Positions 35,003 to 44,288 are shown, numbered from the stretch's first letter. The stretch is 64,000 bases of DNA from Lutibacter sp. (GCF_013041805.1 NZ_JABDRI010000076.1:1-64000), one strand, 5' to 3'. Notes: generated from the sequence alone by a model not told the origin. Numbers and translations: made by a program.

Positions 35003-36652
35003 TTAATTTTGATCACCAGGTCCAATATTTGGATTGGCATCAATTTCCTTTTGTGGAATTTTAAAGATCCAATTATTATTTAGTGATGGTTTTTCTTGAC
35101 GGAATCCATCTTGGTAAAGTACTTCAGATGCTCCAGATCCACCATTTGCAGCGTGGTCAATACCTTGATCCCAACGTATATAATCAGTATATCCAAATCC
35201 TTCTCCCCATAATTCTAAACCACGTTGAAATTTAATATGATCCATTAATGAAGATTGGCTATTATAGATTGAAACATCGTATGCACTATCACGTGCTTCA
35301 CCTAATGGTCTTAATGCATTTTGTGCAGCAGAAACATTATTTAGCATAGCTTCTGCTTCTGCTTCAATTAAGTACATTTCAGAAGAACGCATATAAATAA
35401 TATCATCTGGGTCAATAGATCCAGGATTTTTTTGTCTTTGTTTCATGTGCATATATGGGTGCGTTCTATGACCAGAAACCATTCCATACGTAGCTTTAAT
35501 AGCAGCAATAGCCGCATTAAATTCAGCTTCAGTAGTATATAAAGGGTTTGTATTATTGGCCCAACCACCAGTACCATTAGACGCTGAACTACTAGAATTT
35601 GGTGCATCTATTAAAAATACATTTTTTCTATAATCAGTATCAGGAATTGCATCAACCAATCTTCTATCAGCAATTTTAGGATTACCTCTAATCTGACTTC
35701 CATTGAATGTATTACTCATTAAATAAAAATAAGAACGGAAGTAGGTAGTTTCTGCATCAATTACATTACTACCCCAAATAACTTCAGGAAGTGTATTTTT
35801 ATTAAATCCATCCATCCAATCACTTTCATCCATTATTGGATAATTTTGACGCGCTAATTTAGCAGCATCAGCAGCAATTCTCCATTGTCCACTATTTAAT
35901 GCAATTCGCGCTTTTATACCATAGGCAACATCAATGTTTAATTGTGATTTGGCAGCAGCAGTTCCAGTTGGTCTAGCTGTAGCTCCTTGGAAATATCCAA
36001 TTGCAGTATCAATATCTAACATACATTGATCATAGATCTCTTGTACTGTAGATCTTGGTGCACTTGTAAATGGTGCTTCAGAAGCAAATAATAATGGTAC
36101 TCCTGGATCAGTAGATGGGTTTCCAATCAAATATCCTTTAGCAAAATGCTGAATTAACGATAGATACGCATAAGCTCTATAGGTATAAGCTTGTCCAATA
36201 ATTTCTTTAAGTCTAGCATCTTCTGGAATACTTCCGTCAGTTGCTTTATTAATTATGGCATTTGAACTAGCAATAATATTATAACGGTGATACCAAAGTA
36301 TTTCATTCGTTAATGATGTTTCTTGCGTATGATCTATCCACTGCGTTGTATTTTGCCAGCTTAAATTATTCGCTCTAGCTGAATGTATAACACCACCTAC
36401 TAAGTTATCTCCCATAGGCACCCAATAGTGCTCACCTGCTCTTGCAGTATTCCCTCCAGGCAGTATAGTTTGAGATTGAGAATACAATCCTCGGTGTAAC
36501 CCTTGTAATATTAAAAACATATTATCAGCAGTTGCCAAGGCATCAGCAGACGAAATAGCGTCTGTTGGTTTAGTTTCCAGAAAATCTTCTGAACACGATG
36601 TTACTGTAATAGCTCCTATTACGAATAACAATAAAATTAGTTTTTTTAACAT
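35003..36652 (-). CDS. SusD/RagB family outer-membrane nutrient-binding lipoprotein
   Basis: 549 residues. The lipoprotein signal ends at Cys20 (VTSCSEDFLE, a typical SusD start). The TPR-like helical core and SusD C-terminal elements (MRSSEMYLIEAEAEAML, QRGLELWGEG) are clear. It lids the TonB-dependent SusC pore on the cell surface and binds an oligosaccharide or other ligand. susD is 29 bases downstream of susC. No glycoside hydrolase, sulfatase, peptidase or regulator of the usual loci is adjacent, so the substrate is unknown. Confidence 0.95.
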   Translation of the reverse strand: MLKKLILLLFVIGAITVTSCSEDFLETKPTDAISSADALATADNMFLILQGLHRGLYSQSQTILPGGNTARAGEHYWVPMGDNLVGGVIHSARANNLSWQNTTQWIDHTQETSLTNEILWYHRYNIIASSNAIINKATDGSIPEDARLKEIIGQAYTYRAYAYLSLIQHFAKGYLIGNPSTDPGVPLLFASEAPFTSAPRSTVQEIYDQCMLDIDTAIGYFQGATARPTGTAAAKSQLNIDVAYGIKARIALNSGQWRIAADAAKLARQNYPIMDESDWMDGFNKNTLPEVIWGSNVIDAETTYFRSYFYLMSNTFNGSQIRGNPKIADRRLVDAIPDTDYRKNVFLIDAPNSSSSASNGTGGWANNTNPLYTTEAEFNAAIAAIKATYGMVSGHRTHPYMHMKQRQKNPGSIDPDDIIYMRSSEMYLIEAEAEAMLNNVSAAQNALRPLGEARDSAYDVSIYNSQSSLMDHIKFQRGLELWGEGFGYTDYIRWDQGIDHAANGGSGASEVLYQDGFRQEKPSLNNNWIFKIPQKEIDANPNIGPGDQN

Positions 36653-36681
36653 AATTATATTTTTTTATTATTATGAATCAA

Positions 36682-39600
36682 TTAAAATGATACGTTTAAA
36701 CCTACTGAGAAAATTCTTGAAGGATTAAAATCATTACCTGCTGCAGTTCCTGCTAAAGAGTATTGAGGGTCTAAACCATCCCTTTTACTTTTCAAAAATA
36801 AATTTTCTCCAGTAACAGAAAGTCTTAAATTGTCAACTCCTATTTTGTTAGTAATAGAACTATCAAAAGAGTATCCTAAGTTAATATTCTTAAGTGCCCA
36901 AAACGAAGCATCTGTTAAAAAACGAGTAGATTGAGATTGTACTAAATCAACATTTCCATTTTCTAATCTAGGTACACTTGTAACATCTCCAGGTGCACGC
37001 CATGCGTTTAAAATATCTGGGTGGTAAGATCTTCCAAAAGTACCACTGTGCATCATTGCTGAATATCCATTATCTAAAACTTTTCCTCCAATACCATAAG
37101 TTATTAAAACATTTAAATTAAATCCTTTATAACTAAAGCTATTTGTAATTGAACCTAAAAGATCTGGCAAGGTAGAATCTCCTGTGTAGGCTCTTTCTGT
37201 ATCTTGCCAATCGTTTGTTGTTTCTTGCTCACCATTTGCATCTAAAACAGGTACACTGTTACCATCATCATCTATTTCAAACATTAAAAATAATTGATCA
37301 CCTGTTGCAGGGTCTACACCTGCTGTATGAAGTAAGAAGAAATCATATCTTGATCTACCTATTTCCCATCTTTTAGAACCATTTACAAATGGATCTGGCA
37401 AACTTGTAATTTCGTTTTTAAATGTTGAACCTTGTAATGTTAAGTCCCATTTAAAATCAAGCGTATTTACTAAATGTCCTGTTAAACCAACTTCCCATCC
37501 TGAATTATACATATCAGCTACGTTTGCAGGATATGAATTCAATCCATTACTCAATGCAATTGGTAAATCATATAAAAGATCTGAAGAATTTCTTTTGTAA
37601 TATTCTATCGATCCATCTATTAAATTATCGAATAAACCAAACTCTAAAGCTACATCAAAACTTTCAACAGTTTCCCATTGTAAATTTGCATTCCCTATTT
37701 CACTCCATATAATTGCAGGACTGGCAGCATTAGATGTTAAACCATATCTAGGTTGTGATAAGAAAAAGTCTCCTAAATCATCATTACCAACTTCACCGTA
37801 AGATCCTCTTAATTTTAAATCATCTACAAATGTTACATTTTCCATAAAATCTTCTTGATCAATTCTCCAAGAAGCACCTACAGAATAAAAGTTACCCCAT
37901 CTTGCATCTGCACTAAACACAGAAGAACCATCTCTTCTTGCAGAAGCACTTAAATAATATTTATTATCAAAATTATAGTTAGCTCTTAAAAAATAACCTT
38001 CGATAGTTTTATTTGTTGTTGCACCACCTAAACTAATGATATTTGCAAAATTGTCAAATTCATAAATTCCTTCAGCAGTTTGTTCAATAGCCATACCATT
38101 CATAGAAGAAAATTGTCTGTCAAAACTTTCATGTCCCGCCGTAATTTCTAAATTATGCAGATCGTTAAAAGTTTTATTGTATGATAAAATTTGATTGAAG
38201 TTTTCTACCTCTCTTCGAGATCTTGTTTCTGCGTATCTTCCTGTAGGTTGCGCATCTCCAATAATATTATTTTCGTATTCCTTACTTAGTAATTCATTGA
38301 TATCTCTACCGTAGTTAACTCTAAAGTTAAGACCATCTACTATTTTGAAGTCTGCGTAATATCTAAAACCATACGTATTATTTCTAGTACGTTCATCATT
38401 TAATAATAATTCTTGAAGTGCGTGACGACCTTGACTAATTGGTCTTGTATTGATATTATATTCTGAATATCCTTCACCATTATCAAAAACAGGATTTCCA
38501 GCTGCATCAAGTACTAAATTTCCTTGCAAATCATTCACATATACTGGATACACTGAACCTATGTTTTTAGCAAAACCAAATGGGTTTACTATACTTCCAG
38601 AACCTGCAGATGTTGGGCCTGTAGAATTAGAAATAGTAATATTAGCACTACCTCCCATACTTATTCTGTCATTCACATCAAAATCAGCATTTAAACGAGT
38701 TGTTAAACGGTCGAATGATGTTGTAACCACATATCCTTCTTCATCTAAATAAGAAGCAGAGAAAAATACTTTATGCTTGTCTCCACCACCTGCAATGTTT
38801 ATATTGTAATTTGATCTAACAGCATTTTGTTCCATTTCATCGTACCAATCTAAACCTTTATAAATTACATTTGCATTTGGATTTAAACGCCCGTCAGTCC
38901 CTACAATTTGATCATTAGGCACATCGAAAGGATTATACCCTAATTGACTAAAAATATTTGCTGATGCATATGCTGGATCTCCACCACCTGCACTTGAATT
39001 TTTAAGCGCTTCCCACATAGTTTCATAATACTGACCAGGGGTAATTTCTTCAAAATTAGGTATACCTCTATCTACTAAACCATACTGAGTTGAAACACTT
39101 GCTTTTATATCTCCCTTAGTACCACTTTTTGTTGTGATTAAAACCACACCATTTGCAGCCCTAGAACCATATAATGAAGTAGAAGCAGCATCTTTAAGTA
39201 TGGTAAACGATGCAATATCTTCTTGGTTAATTGTACTTAAAGCACCTTCATATTGCATACCATCTACAATATATAGTGGCGTTGCGTTACCATTAAGAGT
39301 TCCAACACCACGAATAATAATTCCTGGAGACGAACCTGGCTGCCCAGAAGCTGAAGTAAATTGTACCCCAGTTGCTTTACCTTCAATCGCTGCGATTGGA
39401 GAAGTAACATTTCTAATAGCTAAATCTTCTGATCCAATTACACTAGCAGATCCTGTAAAGGCTTCTTTTGTAGATGTACCATAAGCCGTTACAATAACTT
39501 CATCAAGTAAATTTGCATCTTCTTGCATTGTAACATTTAATGTACTACTTGCCCCAACTTTGACATCCTTAGATTTCATACCCATATATGAGAATCTTAG

Positions 39601-39807
39601 AACATCACCAACACTTGCCATAATAGTAAATTTCCCATCAAAATCTGTTTGAGTTCCATTCGAAGTTCCTTTAACTAAAACGGTTACACCCGGCAAAGGG
39701 CCACTACCATCTGTTACAGTACCTGAAATTGTTTTCTCTTGTGCAAAAGAAAATTGCACCACCAACGCTAATAAAAGCGTTAAAATTCCATTAAACTTTG
39801 TTTTCAT
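36682..39807 (-). CDS. SusC/RagA family TonB-dependent outer-membrane transporter
   Basis: 1041 residues. A signal peptide (1-22) precedes a carboxypeptidase D regulatory-like domain (about 25-100, ISGTVTDGSGPLPGVTVLVKG). The DEVIVTAYGT segment leads into the TonB plug (ADKSS-type IASFTILKDAASTSLYGSRA near 205-225), followed by a large beta-barrel ending in Phe (VGLNVSF). It imports ligand delivered by SusD using TonB energy. It is the first gene of the pair. Its 5' region includes a large inverted repeat (39843-39885). Confidence 0.96.
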   Translation of the reverse strand: MKTKFNGILTLLLALVVQFSFAQEKTISGTVTDGSGPLPGVTVLVKGTSNGTQTDFDGKFTIMASVGDVLRFSYMGMKSKDVKVGASSTLNVTMQEDANLLDEVIVTAYGTSTKEAFTGSASVIGSEDLAIRNVTSPIAAIEGKATGVQFTSASGQPGSSPGIIIRGVGTLNGNATPLYIVDGMQYEGALSTINQEDIASFTILKDAASTSLYGSRAANGVVLITTKSGTKGDIKASVSTQYGLVDRGIPNFEEITPGQYYETMWEALKNSSAGGGDPAYASANIFSQLGYNPFDVPNDQIVGTDGRLNPNANVIYKGLDWYDEMEQNAVRSNYNINIAGGGDKHKVFFSASYLDEEGYVVTTSFDRLTTRLNADFDVNDRISMGGSANITISNSTGPTSAGSGSIVNPFGFAKNIGSVYPVYVNDLQGNLVLDAAGNPVFDNGEGYSEYNINTRPISQGRHALQELLLNDERTRNNTYGFRYYADFKIVDGLNFRVNYGRDINELLSKEYENNIIGDAQPTGRYAETRSRREVENFNQILSYNKTFNDLHNLEITAGHESFDRQFSSMNGMAIEQTAEGIYEFDNFANIISLGGATTNKTIEGYFLRANYNFDNKYYLSASARRDGSSVFSADARWGNFYSVGASWRIDQEDFMENVTFVDDLKLRGSYGEVGNDDLGDFFLSQPRYGLTSNAASPAIIWSEIGNANLQWETVESFDVALEFGLFDNLIDGSIEYYKRNSSDLLYDLPIALSNGLNSYPANVADMYNSGWEVGLTGHLVNTLDFKWDLTLQGSTFKNEITSLPDPFVNGSKRWEIGRSRYDFFLLHTAGVDPATGDQLFLMFEIDDDGNSVPVLDANGEQETTNDWQDTERAYTGDSTLPDLLGSITNSFSYKGFNLNVLITYGIGGKVLDNGYSAMMHSGTFGRSYHPDILNAWRAPGDVTSVPRLENGNVDLVQSQSTRFLTDASFWALKNINLGYSFDSSITNKIGVDNLRLSVTGENLFLKSKRDGLDPQYSLAGTAAGNDFNPSRIFSVGLNVSF

Positions 39808-39842
39808 ATTTTAATTATTTGAATTAATTCTTTCACAAGTTT

Positions 39843-39885
39843 AAGGAATTTTTAACTGTTATTTAAGAACTTTGTTAAATTCCTT
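39843..39885. repeat. Inverted repeat in the susC leader region
   Basis: The 9-bp arms AAGGAATTT and AAATTCCTT extend to TTAAC/GTTAA with a two-base slip. The centre is 57 bases upstream of the susC ATG on the minus strand. It could be an RNA hairpin or an operator. Confidence 0.5.
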
Positions 39886-40207
39886 CATTTTATTAACATA
39901 ATTTTGTGTTTTTTTTAACAAAAACAGGTTTAAGGGCAGGTTCCAAGCTGTTCTTTACAATATATACCCCTTTATTTGTAATACTTCTTAAGGAACATAT
40001 TTATAAGTATTGACGTGCTTTTTTTGTAAAATAGTACATTTAAAAATAAAAAAATAGAATAAAGTGATTTTTTAAAGTTCAGAAAAGAGCCACAAATAGG
40101 TTTTACTTCAAAAAAAGTTATTTATTTCAAATAATAATTAAGTAAGTGAGCAGTAAAGTATTTTCAGTAACAATATAGTCCCAATTAATAAAAAAATGGT
40201 CATAAAA

Positions 40208-40280
40208 AAGGAAAGTAATAGAAACTTTTTTAAATTAAACAGCTAATTATTAGTGTTTTAAGTTTCTTTTACTTTCCCTT
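40208..40280 (-). terminator. Long imperfect hairpin after tRNA-Leu
   Basis: Arms 40208-40227 and 40260-40280 (GGAAAGTAATAGAAACTT against GGAAAGTAAAAGAAACTT) match at 17 of 18 positions plus flanks, with a loop of about 32 bases. Read on the minus strand it follows the tRNA and ends in a T-run, so it probably terminates tRNA transcription. The stem is longer than a usual terminator. Confidence 0.55.
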
Positions 40281-40294
40281 GGTTAGTAAACTAG

Positions 40295-40376
40295 TACCTC
40301 GAGCGGGAATCGAACCCGCACTCCCGAAAGAACTGGATTTTGAATCCAGCGCGTCTACCAATTCCGCCATCGAGGC
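40295..40376 (-). tRNA. tRNA-Leu(CAA)
   Basis: 82 bases on the minus strand, a class II tRNA with a variable arm. The acceptor arms are GCCTCGA and TCGAGGT. The anticodon arm is CTGGA-TTCAAAA-TCCAG with anticodon CAA, and the T arm is GCGGGTTCGATTCCCGC. The CCA end is not encoded. The first acceptor pair is G-U rather than G-C. A TAAATTTG box lies 18 bases upstream. Confidence 0.95.
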
Positions 40377-40393
40377 AATTCACAATTGGAATG

Positions 40394-40401
40394 CAAATTT
40401 A
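40394..40401 (-). promoter_or_regulatory. Putative -7 box for tRNA-Leu
   Basis: Minus-strand TAAATTTG, 18 bases before the tRNA 5' end at 40376. Confidence 0.45.
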
Positions 40402-40465
40402 ATAATTATTTTTATCTAATTGATAAAAACTTTATGAAGTTATACTATTAACATATAAATAATTT

Positions 40466-40473
40466 TAAATTTG
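40466..40473 (+). promoter_or_regulatory. Putative -7 box for prs
   Basis: Plus-strand TAAATTTG, 52 bases upstream of the prs ATG; no clear -33 element. Confidence 0.45.
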
Positions 40474-40525
40474 TACCTAACAAACAACAACACAAAAAAA
40501 ATCAATCAATTAACACAACTAAAAA

Positions 40526-41467
40526 ATGGAAAGACCTTATCTAGAACCTAAAATTTTTGCTTGCTCACAAAGTAAGGAATTAGCCAAAAATATTGCCAAA
40601 TATTACGGTGTAAAACTTGGAAATGTAGTAGTTACAAGATTTAGTGATGGTGAATTCCAACCAGCTTTTGCAGAATCTGTTAGAGGAAGACGAATATTTA
40701 TAGTAGGTTCAACTTTCCCATCGTCTGATAATTTAATGGAGATGTTGTTAATGTTAGATGCTGCAAAAAGAGCTTCCGCTAGACATATTACTGCAGTAAT
40801 TCCTTATTTCGGTTGGGCAAGACAAGATCGTAAAGACCAACCTCGTGTGGCCATTGGAGCAAAATTAGTAGCAAACCTTTTACAAACAGCTGGAGCAACT
40901 AGAATAATGACAATGGATTTACATGCAGATCAAATTCAAGGTTTTTTCGAAAAACCTGTTGATCACTTATTTGCATCTACCATATTTTTACCATACATAC
41001 ATAGTTTAAAACTAGATAATATTACAATTGCTTCACCTGATATGGGTGGATCTAAACGTGCTTATGCCTACTCCAAATATTTAGAAAGTGAAGTGGTTAT
41101 TTGTTATAAGCAACGATTAAAAGCTAATATCATCTCTACCATGGAATTAATTGGGGAAGTTAAAGATCGCCACGTAATTTTAGTTGATGATATGATTGAT
41201 ACAGGGGGAACCTTAGCAAAAGCTGCCGATTTAATGATAGAAAAAGGCGCTTTAAGTGTCCGTGCAATATGTACACATCCAATACTTTCAGGAGAGGCTT
41301 ATGAAAGAATTGAAAAATCAAAATTATTAGAATTAATAGTCACCGATACAATTCCTTTAAAAAGAGAAAGTTCTAAAATAAAAGTTGTATCTTGCGCCCC
41401 TTTGTTTGCAGATGTGATGCATAAAGTACAAGATAACACATCAATAAGCGGGCAATTTTTAATGTAA
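40526..41467 (+). CDS. prs: Ribose-phosphate pyrophosphokinase
   Basis: 313 residues, the normal length. It makes PRPP from ribose 5-phosphate and ATP, feeding nucleotide, His, Trp and NAD synthesis in the cytoplasm. Visible motifs: FSDGEFQ, the catalytic flexible loop (WARQDRKDQPR), the metal/ATP site MDLHADQIQGFF, and the PRPP loop VDDMIDTGGTLAKAA. rplY follows 23 bases later, likely co-transcribed. Confidence 0.97.
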   Translation: MERPYLEPKIFACSQSKELAKNIAKYYGVKLGNVVVTRFSDGEFQPAFAESVRGRRIFIVGSTFPSSDNLMEMLLMLDAAKRASARHITAVIPYFGWARQDRKDQPRVAIGAKLVANLLQTAGATRIMTMDLHADQIQGFFEKPVDHLFASTIFLPYIHSLKLDNITIASPDMGGSKRAYAYSKYLESEVVICYKQRLKANIISTMELIGEVKDRHVILVDDMIDTGGTLAKAADLMIEKGALSVRAICTHPILSGEAYERIEKSKLLELIVTDTIPLKRESSKIKVVSCAPLFADVMHKVQDNTSISGQFLM

Positions 41468-41490
41468 ATAATTAATAAATAGATAAATAA

Positions 41491-42129
41491 ATGAAATCAA
41501 TTACAATCTCAGGATCTAAAAGAGAAAGCGTAGGTAAAGTAGCTACTAAAGCCTTACGTAATGCTGGAAAGGTACCTTGCGTTATGTACGGAGGGGATAA
41601 ACCATTACACTTTTCAGCGGATGAAACATCATTCAAAAAATTAGTGTATACTCCAAACGTTTATACTGCTACGATTGAATTAGAAGGAACCAAATACCAT
41701 GCAATTTTGCAAGATATTCAGTTTCATCCAGTGACGGATAAAATTTTACATATAGACTTTTACCAATTATTTGATGATAAATTGGTAACAATGAATATTC
41801 CAGTAAGATTAATTGGAACTTCTCCTGGAGTTATTAATGGTGGGTCTTTAAGTTTCCCAATGCGTAAATTAAGTGTAAGAGCTTTACCTGCTAACTTACC
41901 TGATTTTATTAATGCTGATATTTCTAAATTAAAGATTGGAAATAAATTAGTAGTTAGTGAAGTAGCAGATGACTCATTTACCATTTTACATCCAGAAAAC
42001 ACTGTTGTTGTTCAAGTTAGAACTGCACGTGCAGCACTTGTAGAACTTGGTGATGAAGAAGATGAAGAAGATGGTGAAGAAGGTGCAGAAGGTGGAGAAG
42101 AATCATCAGAAGAAGCTGCTACAGAATAA
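41491..42129 (+). CDS. rplY: 50S ribosomal protein L25 (Ctc/TL5 type)
   Basis: 212 residues. The N-terminal L25 domain (about 1-90) binds 5S rRNA, and the C-terminal TL5 beta domain (about 95-190) follows. The protein ends in an acidic Glu/Gly-rich tail ([17 protein letters not shown]). The prs-rplY-pth order is common in bacteria. A strong terminator closes the unit before pth. Confidence 0.96.
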   Translation: MKSITISGSKRESVGKVATKALRNAGKVPCVMYGGDKPLHFSADETSFKKLVYTPNVYTATIELEGTKYHAILQDIQFHPVTDKILHIDFYQLFDDKLVTMNIPVRLIGTSPGVINGGSLSFPMRKLSVRALPANLPDFINADISKLKIGNKLVVSEVADDSFTILHPENTVVVQVRTARAALVELGDEEDEEDGEEGAEGGEESSEEAATE

Positions 42130-42150
42130 TTCATTCTTAGATAAAACAAT

Positions 42151-42179
42151 AAAAAGCGTTGCATTTTGCAACGCTTTTT
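42151..42179 (+). terminator. Terminator after rplY
   Basis: Thirteen-bp arms AAAAAGCGTTGCA and TGCAACGCTTTTT with a TTT loop and a T-run. Confidence 0.88.
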
Positions 42180-42187
42180 CTTTTTAG

Positions 42188-42195
42188 TACTTTTG
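42188..42195 (+). promoter_or_regulatory. Putative -7 box for pth
   Basis: TACTTTTG, an exact TAnnTTTG match, ends four bases before the first possible ATG of pth (42200). If it is used, the mRNA would start at or after that ATG, favouring the second start at 42266 or a leaderless mRNA. Confidence 0.4.
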
Positions 42196-42199
42196 CTAT

Positions 42200-42832
42200 A
42201 TGCAATTATTTAGGTTTATTAAACTACTTTTTAAATCAGAAAAAGAAATCACATCTAATACTTCTATGAAAAAATTCTTAATTGTTGGCTTAGGAAATAT
42301 TGGTTCAACATATGATGATACTCGTCATAATATTGGTTTCAAGACTATAGATGAATTAGCTTCAAAAGAAGCTATTCATTTTGAAAGTGAAAAATTAGGT
42401 AGTATTGCAACATTTAGGTTTAAAGGAAGAACTTTTATTTTATTAAAACCTTCAACTTTTATGAATTTAAGTGGAAAATCAGTAAAATACTGGCTTACAA
42501 AAGAAAAAATTCCTATTGAAAATTTATTAGTTATTTGTGACGACTTAAATCTAACTTTTGGAACTATTAGGCTGAAGGCAAAAGGAAGTGATGGTGGTCA
42601 TAATGGGCTAAAAGATATAAATACGGTTCTACAAACTCAGCAATATGCACGATTTAGATTTGGTGTTGGATCAGAGTTTTCAAAAGGTCGACAATCAGAC
42701 TTTGTTCTCGGAAAATGGGATGAAGAAGAAAGCAAATTATTACCTGAACGACTAGAAGTAGCTTGCAAACTAATAAAATCGTTTGGTACTGCCGGCTTAA
42801 ATAATACAATGAATACTTTTAACGGAACTTAA
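42200..42832 (+). CDS. pth: Peptidyl-tRNA hydrolase
   Basis: 210 residues as drawn. It recycles tRNA from prematurely released peptidyl-tRNAs. Core motifs: FLIVGLGNIGSTYDDTRHNIGF with the catalytic His, KPSTFMNLSGKSV, VICDDLNLTFGTIRLKAKGSDGGHNGLK and RFGVGS. The domain proper starts at Met23 (42266), giving 188 residues, close to the usual length. The preceding 22 residues resemble short N-terminal extensions seen in other flavobacterial Pth proteins, so the start is left at 42200 with doubt, because a promoter box sits directly in front of it. Confidence 0.95.
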   Translation: MQLFRFIKLLFKSEKEITSNTSMKKFLIVGLGNIGSTYDDTRHNIGFKTIDELASKEAIHFESEKLGSIATFRFKGRTFILLKPSTFMNLSGKSVKYWLTKEKIPIENLLVICDDLNLTFGTIRLKAKGSDGGHNGLKDINTVLQTQQYARFRFGVGSEFSKGRQSDFVLGKWDEEESKLLPERLEVACKLIKSFGTAGLNNTMNTFNGT

Positions 42833-42870
42833 TTCTCATTAAATAATTAGCAGCTAAGACCTGATTTAGG

Positions 42871-43323
42871 CTAACTTTGGTCTGAAGCATACCACTCAGC
42901 ACTAGATGTACCTGTCTCTTGTAATTTTAATGAGTGTAATTCAATGGTTTTAGGTAACCTTTTTTTAATTTTATCAGCAAAATCAATTAACATCATTTCG
43001 CTTGTTGGCTGATACCCAACCAAAATAACATTGTGACCTCTTTTTTCTAGTTCGTTTGCCAACTCAATATGAGGTGTGTTTTTATTAAATACTGTTGCGT
43101 GGTCAAATTTATCAACAATTTCTGAAGCCACAATTTTTTTTAAATCACCAAAATCTATCACCATTCCAAACTTAACATTGTCAGAATCTGCAATTGGAGT
43201 ACCAATTACAGTAACCGAAAGCTTGTAACTATGACCATGCACATTTTTACATTTTCCATCATATCCATATAACGCATGGCCTGTCTCAAAATAAAATTGT
43301 TTTGTTATTCTAATATTACTCAT
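42871..43323 (-). CDS. queD: 6-carboxy-5,6,7,8-tetrahydropterin synthase (QueD)
   Basis: 150 residues. It makes 6-carboxytetrahydropterin from dihydroneopterin triphosphate, the second step toward preQ0/queuosine. The zinc ligands are visible in FETGHALYGY and NVHGHSY, the catalytic Cys is in GKCKNVHGH, and the later Asp-His (DKFDHATVFN) and C-terminal Glu (LQETGTSSAEWY) are present. It is the last gene of the minus-strand cluster that starts at addB. Confidence 0.94.
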   Translation of the reverse strand: MSNIRITKQFYFETGHALYGYDGKCKNVHGHSYKLSVTVIGTPIADSDNVKFGMVIDFGDLKKIVASEIVDKFDHATVFNKNTPHIELANELEKRGHNVILVGYQPTSEMMLIDFADKIKKRLPKTIELHSLKLQETGTSSAEWYASDQS

Positions 43324-43338
43324 TTAATTGTATCTAAA

Positions 43339-43521
43339 TTAATCATCCAAATCTTTTCTGTTTTTTGCCTTGTAGTACACAAAATAAGCAAGTAATACTA
43401 ACAGAACAAACGGTAAATAGGTTCCAATTATTACACCAATTTCATATCCTCCATCTGGCGCATTCTTCATTTTTTCTTCAACATTAACTTGTTGTAAAAT
43501 TGCTATAAAATTTGCAAACAT
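43339..43521 (-). CDS. Small single-pass membrane protein, 60 residues
   Basis: A short hydrophilic N-terminus with Asn/Glu/Lys precedes one membrane helix (about 30-50, GTYLPFVLLVLLAYFVYY) and a positively charged end (KAKNRKDLDD). It sits between the enoyl-CoA hydratase gene (6-base gap) and queD (15-base gap), so it is translated as part of the cluster. No family was recognised. Confidence 0.75.
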   Translation of the reverse strand: MFANFIAILQQVNVEEKMKNAPDGGYEIGVIIGTYLPFVLLVLLAYFVYYKAKNRKDLDD

Positions 43522-43527
43522 AACCTG

Positions 43528-44283
43528 CTATTTCTTAAATTTTTGTAACGCTTTTTTTGTGAACTCTGAAAGAACTAATTTTCCGCTAATTTCAGCACGT
43601 TCTTCTAATAATTGATTCCAACTATCAGTATGTTTCCATAAAATATTTTTCATTTCAAATAGTGCTTCCGGATTATATTTAGCGAGCTTATTAGCTAAAA
43701 CTTCTACTTCAAAATCCATTTCTTTTATTGTTTCAAAAACTTTAGCATATAATCCTTTTTCTTTTGCCCAATAGGCATTTTGCCAACTTGTAGCATCTAT
43801 TGTAAGTTCACTAAAAGCTGCTAATCCAATTTTTCTTGTTACAACTGGCTCTATTACAAACGGACCAATACCAATTGTAAATTCTGAAAGTTTAATTGAA
43901 GCTTTTTCTGTGGCAAAGCAATAATCACAAGCAGCGGCTAAACCAACCCCTCCTCCAACAGCTTTTCCTTGAATACGACCCACAGTTAATTTTGTGCAAT
44001 TTCGCATGGCATTAATAACATTTGCAAAACCTAAAAAGAATTGCTTTCCCTCCTCAAAATTCGAAATTTCTACTAATTCATTAAATGAAGCCCCAGCACA
44101 AAATGTAGTATCTCCTTGACTTTTTAAAACTATGACATGAACGTCATTATTAGCACTCAATTCATTTAGTGATACCGTTAACCTATTCAGGAGCTCACTT
44201 GGAAGCGAATTGCTTGCTGGATGTACAAACTCAATAGTAGCGATATTATTTTGAATATGTGTATATAAACTTCCGTTGCTCAT
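43528..44283 (-). CDS. Enoyl-CoA hydratase/isomerase family protein
   Basis: 251 residues with the crotonase fold. The oxyanion-hole segments are CAGASFNEL (about 62-70) and VGGGVGLAAACDYCFA (about 108-123). The usual catalytic Glu of the second motif is not obvious in the expected position (KLSEFTIGIGPF), so the reaction may be isomerase- or thioesterase-like rather than hydratase. The substrate is unknown. A TAACTTTG box at 44289-44296 lies right before the start. Confidence 0.9.
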   Translation of the reverse strand: MSNGSLYTHIQNNIATIEFVHPASNSLPSELLNRLTVSLNELSANNDVHVIVLKSQGDTTFCAGASFNELVEISNFEEGKQFFLGFANVINAMRNCTKLTVGRIQGKAVGGGVGLAAACDYCFATEKASIKLSEFTIGIGPFVIEPVVTRKIGLAAFSELTIDATSWQNAYWAKEKGLYAKVFETIKEMDFEVEVLANKLAKYNPEALFEMKNILWKHTDSWNQLLEERAEISGKLVLSEFTKKALQKFKK

Positions 44284-44288
44284 AATGC

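Larger units (their letters stand above)
39808..40294. other. Noncoding region upstream of susC
   Basis: No credible gene. It contains the inverted repeat AAGGAATTT ... AAATTCCTT (39843-39851 and 39877-39885) in the probable susC leader and a long imperfect inverted repeat (40208-40280) just after the tRNA gene. The middle, about 39890-40200, is AT-rich with no feature I can support. Confidence 0.5.

Noticed and set aside
35003-39807. Complete polysaccharide utilisation locus
   Set aside because: No carbohydrate-active enzymes, sulfatases or hybrid sensor genes flank the SusC/SusD pair.
40205-40376. Integrative element attachment site at tRNA-Leu
   Set aside because: No integrase, no direct repeat of the tRNA 3' end and no foreign gene block are seen nearby.
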